This document shows positions 22,763-32,294 of a stretch of 64,000 nt of DNA, one piece after another. The notes below the pieces were generated by a model, which worked only from the letters and a program-made list of their open reading frames with translations, was not told the origin of the DNA and searched no databases. This stretch comes from Coniferiporia sulphurascens. Its lineage: Eukaryota > Basidiomycota > Agaricomycetes > Hymenochaetales > Hymenochaetaceae. Location of the stretch: assembly GCA_002794785.1 (NCBI GenBank), contig NBBA01000006.1:310001-374000 (forward strand). Direction: 5' to 3'. The position numbers were made by a program, and so were the translations under genes. Numbering within the stretch: position 1 is the stretch's first letter; each line of letters starts with the position of its first letter.

Positions 22763-23287
22763 GACTCTGCCACCGATGCCGGACTGTATACAATCAATCA
22801 TGGGAAGCATTTAACATGGTAATAACCAAATGCTTTTACATGGCAGGGTACACAAACTGCCAGGTAACTACAGATCATGCTGTAGACCCTATAGGCAACG
22901 GCACGGAAGTCAGGGTAACACACACGATACAAATGTACATCTTCAATGTACAGGAGTTTTTGCACAACGTCCATGTCCAGATGATAGTGAACCCGCACAT
23001 ACATGACAAGGAATGTGACCTATGAGTGGTCTCAGGATCCTTCCCGTACAGGACGTTGCAGGATAACACATTCCTAGCTAATGCTCACTGATTACGCGCA
23101 AAGGTAATCACCCTCTTCAAGAATCTATCAGCAAAGGGATCAATGACCACCAATCAGCAGATCGGCAATGTTAATCTTTACGTGATAACACTATGGTTAT
23201 CAAATGGATCACCCCCGGTGCCACCTCCAGGATACACACGACGTATCGCTAGGATAAACCACATTAACGAATCGCCGGACAATGTGA
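22763..23287. other. Sequence between the two 559-bp repeats
   Basis: About 525 bp of unique sequence with no protease, integrase or reverse transcriptase motif and no clear primer-binding site beside the left repeat. This is against the two repeats being the ends of one compact element. Confidence 0.5.
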
Positions 23288-23856
23288 TCGACTGTTAAGC
23301 TCAATGGTTACATGGTGATTGACGTCGGGGCTTCCTGATCGTCGAGGCTGATGGTTATGGCAACGGGGCTTCCTAGATGTCATAAGTCGAAGGTGATCGT
23401 CGGTGGGGCTTCCTGATCGACGATGTGGACGCGATGTGCTTCTTAGCAGAGTTGGGTTACAACAAAGCGACTAATGGCCAAGTGGCACACAGTAGACTGG
23501 TGGTAGCAGATAATGGGCTTGTATGAACAAAGAGCACAAGCTTAGGGCTTGTGCTACTGAAGTTACATGCTTATATGCTACTCTATGTGTTTACTACTGT
23601 AGCGTCCTGTGTAGGGTAGTTTACCAGACTATGGAAGGTCATGGAAACCCAAGGAATGCCTTGGTAATACAAGTAGGGCTATCAGTAAGCAAAGCATGTC
23701 ATGATGGTGCAATAAGGCATCATCATGGCATCTTATGGTGCAAGGCGAATAAGGATGAGTAAGGCAGAGAAATGGGGGAGTTGCGCTGACTGATGATGAC
23801 AAAGAGGAAGTGAGTCAGCGCAGTAAGGAAAGATAAAGGAAAATTGTAACATCAAC
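23288..23856 (+). repeat. 559-bp solo LTR-like repeat, copy 2, TCGAC/TCAAC flanks
   Basis: 23293-23851, TGTTAAGCTC...TTGTAACA, same length and orientation as 22199-22757 and mostly identical in the last 400 bp. It is flanked by TCGAC (23288-23292) and TCAAC (23852-23856), a 5-bp duplication with one transition, so it is read as an older independent solo LTR. Confidence 0.75.
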
Positions 23857-24150
23857 GACAGGACACCAACTGAAAGGTACCCGCCTATGGACCTTTAGCC
23901 GATATCACATTACGTGATTAAGCCACACTCGGCAGGAACCGAAGCGCTTACCAAAGCCAGCCACAAACCTTAAATAGGCAAGTGTCCAAAATGACAAGAC
24001 AACATGGAGGAACCAGTACAGGAGGCCAACGAGACAAGTTAACGACTTACCAATCATCAAGCTGTTAGGCAGCATCTTAACAAGAAGCCACTGGCACATA
24101 AGACTACAGGGTAGCATGCAGAACAGTGAGGCGACACGCACAGCCTAAGT
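23857..24150. other. Unassigned sequence in transposon island
   Basis: No coding or repeat structure recognised. Confidence 0.4.
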
Positions 24151-24603
24151 GTCATGGTGAAGTCATTATGATACCATATGACGTCCCTATGAGCTCAGTG
24201 GAGCCTAGTGGAGCATAGTGGAGCGCATGACGTGCAGTGGAGCTCAATGGAGCACCAACAGCCAATCATAGATAGTTATTTCCCATATGATCCTCTAATG
24301 AGGTCATTTGCACTGGTACACAGCTCCAAGTCAGTGGAGCTTATGACGACACTGTGAGATGTCATAGCTCCAACTGCAGAGCCTTGTGGAGTGTCCACTT
24401 TCAAGTGGAGCTTCTTCTTCATGTATATAAGGAGGGCCTAGACCAGCCTAGACCCCCAGTTTAATTCACCTTCTCAATTCTCTCAGACTTCTCCTGAGCG
24501 AAGTACCAACATCTACCAACTTATTCTTGACTCAATCACATGCCTCAACTCTATCTCGACTACTTGTTCCATCGGCTAACCATGGTTATCCTTGGTCCTA
24601 ACA
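24151..24603 (+). repeat. Candidate LTR, different family
   Basis: The stretch begins TGTCATGGTGAAG and ends GGTCCTAACA, with a series of GTGGAGC words at 24190-24260 and a TATATAAGG box at about 24422 followed by a CT-rich leader. This is how many basidiomycete gypsy LTRs are built. No matching 5-bp flanks were found, so the ends are uncertain. Confidence 0.35.
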
Positions 24604-24747
24604 GCTCCCATCAATCACGTCTTTAATTGATCACTCTGCTTCCATCGGCTATTCTTAGCCGAATGCTTAGATATACTTGTGTGGCTCAGTGATTATGCTA
24701 GCCTTCTTAATCTTATCTTGTTGTGGCTTGTTACTTATTATCGTAGA

Positions 24748-25398
24748 CTAAGATTGAGTCATTCCTTCCATAATATTGCTGAAGGGTGTTCGTTCTGGTG
24801 TCCTATCGTCTACTGGCATAAAGAGCGCTTCTGGTCCTATAGCATTTATATTTGTTATCCTGCTATACCCGGGTGTGACTCTATATGATGGTTCATCATT
24901 GAACCATCGTATTATAATCTCTTTATCTATTGGTACTAACTCCTGTCTTAGATTTGGTTCCTTTCGATCTACTGTTGTGTGTCCTTTGGCTATGAAGTTG
25001 GCTTTGTATGTGAATAGTTGTTCTCGTAATTGTTTATTGATAGTATGAACTATTTGGTGTGCTGCTTCTGCATAATCGGTTGATGTAATAACCGCCCTTT
25101 GATAACATAATTCATTATGTGGCTGATTATAAATCTTGGTTCTTGTGTAAGCGCTGATTACATATCTATTCAATTGATATGAGAACATAGTCGCTCTATG
25201 TTCAATTATTACTTCTAGCCTTTCTGCCACTTGTTGTTCCCTTGTAGTATGATCGAATGTAATTTGACAGTTGTCATATCCTGCATTCTGTCCTACTGTT
25301 GCACATGCAATGTTAAATGCTTTCCATGCTACTTGATCTGCATCTTTACAGTGTTGATATAGATTCCTGGTATCAATTAAATTTATGGGTCTTGCCAT
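24748..25398 (-). CDS. Orphan open frame, 216 aa, unrecognised
   Basis: Begins MARPINLIDTRNLYQHC and runs 216 codons without interruption. The composition is mixed, with many Gln, Asn and Tyr, and a long predicted helix in the middle (AEAAHQIVHTINKQLREQL). No zinc knuckle, protease or polymerase motif is present. Its position in a transposon island and AT-rich codon use suggest a Gag-like fragment of a mobile element, but I do not recognise the family. It could also be a young host gene. Confidence 0.4.
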   Translation of the reverse strand: MARPINLIDTRNLYQHCKDADQVAWKAFNIACATVGQNAGYDNCQITFDHTTREQQVAERLEVIIEHRATMFSYQLNRYVISAYTRTKIYNQPHNELCYQRAVITSTDYAEAAHQIVHTINKQLREQLFTYKANFIAKGHTTVDRKEPNLRQELVPIDKEIIIRWFNDEPSYRVTPGYSRITNINAIGPEALFMPVDDRTPERTPFSNIMEGMTQS

Positions 25399-25518
25399 GT
25401 CGATCTTGCTAATCCGTCAATCTGGTGATCACGATTTTCATCAATTTACTAACAGTTTAGCTTGGCTAGAGATACATGTAAGTTATTTTGTGTTTTGTCT
25501 TGCCTTGTGTTGTCAGGC

Positions 25519-26123
25519 CGGCATCTACGTGTACTGGTGTTTACCATAAGTGACCAGTCAGAGTACTTTAATATTTTGCTCTTTTCTTGTCAACAGGAAC
25601 TTCACTGCTTCCATAAAAATTAGGATGTGTGCTCAGGTCTAGTATGCATGTAATTCTGTTGTTTCAGTAGAATAGGGCAAATATTTTAGCTGCAATTAAT
25701 GTGGCAATTGCAGGCCCTGAAGTGTGCATATATGTTGGCTTAATAATAATGTTCTGGTCATTGATCAATAGAGACACAAGTGTAGTGCCTACAGATTGCA
25801 CAAGGGATTTGTCTCATACCACAGGTTAGTCGTGCGAAGTTCAAGCTAATTCTGTAATGTACATAAATCTCTATGATGAAAAACGGGGCAAAAAATCGTA
25901 TTTTTTTGGCCATATTTCATAACAAGTCTTTACTGCATTAAAACTGTAAAGTTGATTGTATTGAGCTCAAAGTCGATACACGTGTGCGCATACTACATCT
26001 GTGCACATGATTGAATAGTTTGGAAAGAAACAAATCAGCTGATTAAGAGGAATTGTCAAAATACACCAAAATTGTCGTGACTGGTCACTTATGTTAAGCA
26101 CGAGTACTACATAGTAGCAGTCG
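25519..26123. mobile_element. Inverted-repeat element of about 0.6 kb, copy 1
   Basis: A perfect 16-bp inverted repeat CATAAGTGACCAGTCA lies at 25545-25560 and 26078-26093; with three mismatches it extends to 30 bp (25531-25560 and 26078-26107). The ends compare with 51338-51933, which carries similar terminal sequences and the internal block TATTTTGACAATT in the opposite orientation. No transposase frame is inside, so this is a non-autonomous DNA element. The exact ends and the target duplication are not clear. Confidence 0.7.
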
Positions 26124-26263
26124 ACTCCTGGAAAGAATCTCACCATTTCTTATATTGCTAATCAATACAGGAACATGGTCAATATCCGTCACCAAACACA
26201 AAATCATCATGGTCAAAACCATTACTCTCACGCTCTAACCTATATTCTTCCACCCTCTCAATC

Positions 26264-28027
26264 TCAAAACTCTTTCTGCCGAATCCGTGGTGGGGACCAT
26301 AGCTTGGGGATTTTGTTGTGGAACTCATCCTCTCGTGGATCTGTGTGAGTCAATGCACAGAGGACCCGATAATTGGTGCGGTGAGAATAGGTATGATGTA
26401 CCATTTCAAAAAGGAACATACCCAAATCGTACAGGATATCCAAGTGGTGGTCTAGAACCTCTTTGATCTGTCCATGACTGTGACAGCCCCAGTTTCCTCC
26501 ACGAACGGAAATGTCGAAGCTGATGTGATGCTCCTCGAATAATGCCCTCATCTCACCCAAGATAGACTGTACCACATGCATCACCTCTTTGTTCGGAGTA
26601 ACGAAACTGGCGAAGAAGATTTGGAAGGAACGTAGTCCTGGCCAAAAGTTCGTTGAGATCAGCTGGTACAATAACAAGTGAACATCCCTCCACGGCTTTA
26701 AAAGGTACAGGAAGTTCCGGTTGGAAAACTGGAGCGAAAGCTTCGTTACAGTATGCGGAACCTTTCGCAAAGAAGCTTCCGACGGTAGGTCTTCCGACTC
26801 GATAATGAGTCTACACAGCGTCTTGGGACACTGGTCAAGGATCTGCAGAAGACCCTCCTCCGACGGGCCAACCACATATAATGTCTCTAGCTGGGGGAGT
26901 AGAGGTAAGAGGCATTCTAGCATTACGTCTGTGAAGTCTCCCTCGACCATCCCATACAATTCGATGACAAGAGGGCTGAGGAAAAACTTGTCGGATGGGT
27001 TTCGTGTCCAAACTAGTTGCAACTCTCCGAATTCAGAGAACTGATTCACACCCTTTAGACGGAGGTTTTTCAGGCGCAACGCACGGAGAGATGGGGAGGG
27101 TGTGAACGGAGCAAAACCAAGAGGCAACCCCAAACACGGTATGTCGGGCGTGTACCATGTATCGAGTGTAAGGTTCCTAAGATAAGGCATGGAAATGATC
27201 GAGGCAAGACTTGGACGGCCCCTAACGCGACGCGGGTACCATGTGGGTGTAAGCGTCAGCCCCTTTATTGAACAGAGCCGTGAAAGGATGCTATTATACG
27301 GGGTTTCAGAGATTGAGTCTGGTTCCAAGGTCCAAAAAAGCTTATGTAGACCAGTCATCTTTTCCTTGTTCGCCACTTCTAGCGTTTTTGTAAATTGAGC
27401 TTCGTCAACAGTCGATTCGGCGCGTGAATCGAGTTTTAAGCACCGGGTCCATGGACCCAAGCGCGGACTGGCGAGGAAATACTTTAGTGCTTCCTCCCTA
27501 TCAAGGTAACTCAGGGTTACCGATCGACCCAAGGCCTGGTGCACGGGATGGACCCAGCGACGCTGGAGAAGTGAGAGCTTCGTAAGAGATACTCTGATGT
27601 TAGATCTTTCATTGCCGGCTGGATTTGTGTTCTATAATTCTTCATCCATCCACCTGATGACCTCTTCCAAAACGATCGGTGAGACTGTTTTAGCAGTTGC
27701 GGGAGAAGCATCCGATTCTTCGATCTCCCTCTCGGTCTCTCTCTCGGCATCGTCCTTGCAACCTGCTGTGTTGGATGAGCAATTGTGTCGGGACATATGA
27801 AGGTATATATCCTCCGTTTTTTTCAATGTTAATTCGGATGTATTGAAGGATTGGTCGTGGATGATAGAAAATATAGCATCCATTAGATCGGGACTGGCGT
27901 TATGAGCTAGAGCAAGGCTTGCAATTATAGCGTCAGAGCGGGATGGAAAGTGGAAGTATCTTCTGGAATCCTTGTCGAACGCCAAGTTTCCAACGTAGCA
28001 GTCTTGCTGGGCTATATGAGTGGCCAT
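26264..28027 (-). pseudogene. F-box/LRR-like family protein, copy B, in-frame amber codon
   Basis: The start at 28027 gives MATHIAQQDCYVGNLAFDKD, nearly the same as copy C. The frame is open for 131 codons, meets TAG at 27632-27634, and then continues in the same frame for 456 more codons to 26264. The residues after the stop (NTNPAGNERSN, then LLQRRWVHPV) match the paralogues, so the stop interrupts a once-continuous protein. The remainder has leucine-rich blocks (SLRALRLKNLRL, CPKTLCRLII) and the conserved ILYDLGMF near the end. Readthrough or an intron removing the TAG cannot be excluded from DNA alone, but the simplest reading is a recently inactivated duplicate. Confidence 0.8.
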
Positions 28028-29559
28028 GGTATCAAAGGAACGGGGTGAAGGTGGTGCTTTTCGTCCTAAAATTCGTACGTGGCTCGACTCCCCAGATTCA
28101 CCGTAATGACCACTATACTGGCAGCCCTGCCGTTGCTGCTGCTGCTGGTGATGATGATGAGCTTATAAGCAGTATCCGTCGTTGGCGAGGAAAGAGGCAG
28201 CTTACAGATGTCGGAGCAGATAGTAAATCTTCTCAAAAACTATACTATTGATAATGAGGAGCAGAAGGATCAGTATTCAGTAGAGTTGATGGCAGGAAGA
28301 CAACCTCGTCGGGAGTACCTGCTGGAATCACTGAATAACGGATCGGATTGGGATAAGCTGGTAAACCGATTTTTTAAATTCGGTTCACATTTACTTACGA
28401 AATAATTGGCAAACCTTGAATAAGCAAACATTATAATGATCCACAAAAGAATAACACCCATGTAAGAGTCAAGACATGTTTGCCGATAACGACCCACGTT
28501 TCGGGGACCAATGAGATAGTTGAAATTTAGAGCACAATGAAATTGACACGGTACCTTCAGATATCCATCGTCAGTCCAGCCTGAGATAAGTATCTGTACA
28601 ACTCGAGTGTTGGGTAACTTGGGTTAGGTGGAAATTTCTCGATTCTCGACTACCGTGACTGTTTGCAACTACCGCATTTGGTACCGGTGAGTTTTGAGTT
28701 GCAGAGGCAAATAAAAAGTGTGTTCTGGAGGAGAGTCACGTGATAGTACATTCCGAAGGTGGCACAAGACCCAGATGCTCGGGTACTCCCGGGACAGTCT
28801 TGAAATGGAAAACACAAACAATGTGCAACAATGCCATATCGTGCGTTGCAATTTCCAACTTACCGTTGACATTTCCACCTGGAAACACCTTTTTCTTTTG
28901 AATTAAGAATCCCATTCTAAGTTTTTTTGTGAGGCGCCATTAATTTTGTATGTTTTTTCTTACAATTGCTCCCGGTTGGAAAAACAGCAGACTTTTCAAA
29001 ACTCCCCGAACACCCTCAGGCTTTATTTATTTATCTTTCTGTAGAGTAGAGGGAACGGCACTGTTCTGTGCAGTGACGGAAGAGAGGATTCTGTAAAATA
29101 AATCGAAAGTGGAAGAAAGCTCTTTATGGAACTGTTTTTTCGAATTTATAAGAGAGTAATACTCCATAGTCTAGTCAAGTAGTTAATGTCAGGCAAAACC
29201 CAATAGCTAATCGAGTCAACCGATTTCATTTGGATTTTCGTCTATTTTAAAAGTCACATATCGAAGCAGTATGGGCGCCACAATAATAACTTTCGCGTGC
29301 CATATTTTTGATCCAATCCTTACGCCAAACAAAACACCTTGTATCACAGACCCAACACCTGCAGGTAACGTACAATACAGGATTTTGTAGTAATCGATTC
29401 TCGAAAAAACTTTCACCACTACTCACTCTTTTCTAGTGCTAATGTATACAGGAGCATAGTCAATAATCGCTATCGTACACAGGATCATCATGCTCAGAAC
29501 TATTATGCTCAGAACTGTCATGCTCAGAACTGTCGTGCTCAGAACTATCATGATCAGGC
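28028..29559. other. Intergenic between family copies B and C
   Basis: The first 400 bp is homologous to the sequence upstream of copy C (31327-31670), showing that gene and promoter were duplicated together. About 28495-28670 carries a short repeat also found near 38095-38290. The rest holds no recognised gene. Confidence 0.55.
29486..29559 (-). repeat. 15-bp tandem repeat encoding an HDSSE-type acidic tail out of frame
   Basis: About five 15-bp units of the form ATGCTCAGAACTNTC occur here. On the minus strand in one frame they read repeated HDSSE, followed by DDPVYDSDY and a stop. This frame is not the one used by the 588-codon frame of copy C, which stops at 29560, but it matches the acidic end of copy A. 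Confidence 0.7.
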
Positions 29560-31326
29560 TCAGAATCGGAGGCCTCGTCGTCCTTTGAGTACAATTTCCA
29601 TAGAGTGGGAATGTGGTATTAGAATGCACCCTCTCGTGGATCTGCATAAATCATGCGCACGAAGGACCCAATAATTGAATGGTGAGAACATGTATAACAC
29701 ATCATTTTCAAAAGGCAACATACCCAAATCGTGCAAAATATCCATGTCGTCTAGAACCTCCTTGATGTGTGCATAATTGCTATATTCCACGACGTCCCAA
29801 CAAATGGAAGCGACGAAGCTGGCGTGCCGCTCCCGGAATAATGTCTCCATCTCATCAATGATAGACTCGATCTCACACTCCTCTTCCTCGGAAGCCCAAG
29901 AATGCCGGTGGTAGGAATAGATTCGGAAGGTATGTAGCTCTGGCCAAGAGTTAGTTGGGACCAGCCGGGTTGATAGCGCGTGAAGATCCTTCCACAGTGC
30001 CAATGAGGACTGGCCTAGCCGGTCATCGATCTGGAGTGAAGGCTTTCTCACAGTTTGCGGCACCCTCCGCAGAAAAGCTTCCGAAGGTAGGCCCTTCATT
30101 GTGATAAACAGTCTACACAATGTCTTGGGACACTGGTCAAGGATCTGCAGAAGACTCTCATCCTCTGGGCCGACCACATATAACGTCTCTAGGTGGGGAA
30201 GCAGAGGTAAGAGGCGTTCTAGCGTTTCTAGCGTGATGCCGCGCTCGCCCTTCTTACCCAATTCGATGACGAGAGTGCTGAGGAAAAACTTGTCGGATGG
30301 GTTTCGTGTCCAAACTAGTTCCAAATTTTTGACCTCAGGGAGCTGATTCGCAGCCCCTAAACGAGGGTTCTTCAGGCGCAACGCACGAAGGGATGGGGAG
30401 TGTGTGAACGGAGCAAAACCAAGAGGCAACCCCAAACACGGTATATCGGGCATGTCCCATTGAACGAGTGTAAGGTTCCTAAGGTGAGGCATGGAAACGA
30501 TCGAGGCAAGACCTGAATGGCCCCGTGGGACGGCATGCGGGAATAAAGGCACAAGCATCAGCTCCTTGATTGAACGGAGCTGAGAAACGATGCTAATAAA
30601 CGAGATGTCGGAGAATGAGGATGATAGAAAGGTCCAAGAAAGTTTGTGTAGACCAGTCATCTTTTCTTTGAATGCCATTTTTAGCATTTTTGCAAATTGA
30701 GCTTCATTACCAGACGGTTTGGGCCGGTAAGTGAGATATAAGTGCCGCGTCCATGGACCCACGCACGGACTGGCAAGGAAATACTTTAGTGCTTCCTCCC
30801 TCTCAGAGTAACGCAGATATACCGATCGACCCAAGGCCCGCCTCACGGGATGAATCCAGCGACGCTGGAGAAGTGCGAGCGTCATGAGGGATAATCTCAT
30901 GCTATATCTCTCAGCGTGGGGTAAATATGTGTTTTGCATTCCTTCATCCATCCACTTGATGACCTCTTCTAAAACAATCGGTGAGACTGGTTTAGCGGTT
31001 GTGGGAGAAGCATCCGATTCCTCAGTCTCTCTCCTGTGCCCTCTTTCGTCGTCGTTACAACCTGCTGTGTCGGATGAGAAATCGTGGCGGGACATATGAA
31101 GGTATATATCCTCCGTATCTCGTATTTTCATTTCGGATGGATTGAAGGATTGGTCGTGGATGATAGAGAGTATAACATCCATTAGGTCGAGACTGACATT
31201 GCGAGCTAAAGCAAGGCTTGCGATCATAGCGTCAGAGCGGGATGGAAAACGGAAGTATCTTCTTGAATCCTTGTCGAACGCCAAGTTTCCAACGTAGCAG
31301 TCTTGCTGGGCTATATGAGTGACCAT
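29560..31326 (-). CDS. F-box/LRR-like family protein, copy C, longest open frame
   Basis: 588 codons starting MVTHIAQQDCYVGN. Layout: N-terminal helical part (LDLMDVILSIIHDQSF), a variable acidic linker, VSPIVLEEVIKWMDEG, the family block LLQRRWIHPVRRALGRS, then leucine-rich repeats (HLRNLTLVQWDMP, SLRALRLKNPRL, HLETLYVVG, CPKTLCRLFI) and VLDDMDILHDLGML near the end. The family resembles the many Agaricomycete F-box/LRR-like proteins, but the F-box itself is not clear and function is unknown. Alignment with copy B suggests a one-base insertion near 29655, after which the frame leaves the conserved acidic tail. So this copy may also be altered at its C-terminus, or the last part may be spliced. 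Confidence 0.72.
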   Translation of the reverse strand: MVTHIAQQDCYVGNLAFDKDSRRYFRFPSRSDAMIASLALARNVSLDLMDVILSIIHDQSFNPSEMKIRDTEDIYLHMSRHDFSSDTAGCNDDERGHRRETEESDASPTTAKPVSPIVLEEVIKWMDEGMQNTYLPHAERYSMRLSLMTLALLQRRWIHPVRRALGRSVYLRYSEREEALKYFLASPCVGPWTRHLYLTYRPKPSGNEAQFAKMLKMAFKEKMTGLHKLSWTFLSSSFSDISFISIVSQLRSIKELMLVPLFPHAVPRGHSGLASIVSMPHLRNLTLVQWDMPDIPCLGLPLGFAPFTHSPSLRALRLKNPRLGAANQLPEVKNLELVWTRNPSDKFFLSTLVIELGKKGERGITLETLERLLPLLPHLETLYVVGPEDESLLQILDQCPKTLCRLFITMKGLPSEAFLRRVPQTVRKPSLQIDDRLGQSSLALWKDLHALSTRLVPTNSWPELHTFRIYSYHRHSWASEEEECEIESIIDEMETLFRERHASFVASICWDVVEYSNYAHIKEVLDDMDILHDLGMLPFENDVLYMFSPFNYWVLRAHDLCRSTRGCILIPHSHSMEIVLKGRRGLRF

Positions 31327-32025
31327 GGTAATGAAAGGGACGGGGTGAAGTAAGTGCTTTTCGTCTTTGAGTTCCGTACGCGGCTCGATTCCCCAGATTC
31401 ACCGTAATGGCCACGTGATGACGGTGATAATGAGCTTATAAGCAATATCCGTTGTCGGCGAGAAAAAAGACGGCTTAAGGATGTCGGGGCAGAAAGATCT
31501 TCCCAAAGGAAAGTGTATTGATTAATGAGGAGCAGAGGGATCGGTAGAGTTGACGGTGGGAGAACAACGACCGTGGGGGAGTACCTGCTGAAGTCACTGG
31601 ACCACGGATCGGATTGGGATAAACTGGTAACCGATTTTTTTAATTCGATTCACATTTAGCAAATCTTAGATAAGCAAGTATCATAATCCACAAGAAAAAT
31701 AACACCTATGTAAGAGTCAAGACAAGTTTGCCAATAACGACTTACGTCTCGGGGACCAGGGAGAGAGAGAGTAAAGATTTATTGCATGTGTCATTCTGAA
31801 AAGAACAGTGCGTGGCCGTAGGCCATGCCCTAATCCCTATACTACCCTACTAGCCCATCACCTACTGGCTACTAGACTGCCAGAGCCCTGAAGGGGTTGG
31901 TTGTTCATTCTTTGGATTAGGGGAGGAGGTCAGGTCCCTATACTACTAAGCCCCTAATGGGAATGTTCGCAAAGGGGAGGGAAAGGGGCGTTCAAAACTT
32001 GTCCTACAACTATATAGTCCAGGCG
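31327..32025. other. Upstream of copy C, with truncated repeat before copia copy 2
   Basis: Homologous to the upstream region of copy B as far as about 31760, then replaced by unrelated sequence starting with an AG-rich run. Nothing coding was recognised. Confidence 0.5.
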
Positions 32026-32030
32026 GAAGG

Positions 32031-32287
32031 TCTTAAAATCTATGCACGTTGTGGTAGACGATGAGGTGCAGTGGTGGTGTTCAGGCAAGGTGGGTTATCA
32101 GTGTAAACCAATGTATTTCTAGGGTGAGACCAGCTCCCCTTATATACACGTTCTGTGGGCTAGTACTACTATAACTATCTAGCTCCTATATCTTATGGCG
32201 TTATCGTTGTGTTATTGTTCACTTAGTAAGGTGGTTGTTCATATGACCATGTACTATATTTATATCATTAGTTATATTTATTTAATA
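32031..32287 (-). repeat. 3' LTR of copia copy 2
   Basis: 257-bp direct repeat paired with 37212-37468. Confidence 0.93.
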
Positions 32288-32294
32288 CTCCCCT

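Noticed and set aside
22428..23762. Two nearly identical 76-79 codon frames (MNKEHKLRAC...)
   Set aside because: Both lie at the same place inside the 559-bp LTR repeats; their similarity reflects repeat identity, not selection on a protein.
22199..23851. A single TRIM-like element with 559-bp LTRs
   Set aside because: The outer flanks (GTCAA and TCAAC) do not match in register, while each repeat has its own flanking pair. Kept as two solo LTRs, with the alternative noted.
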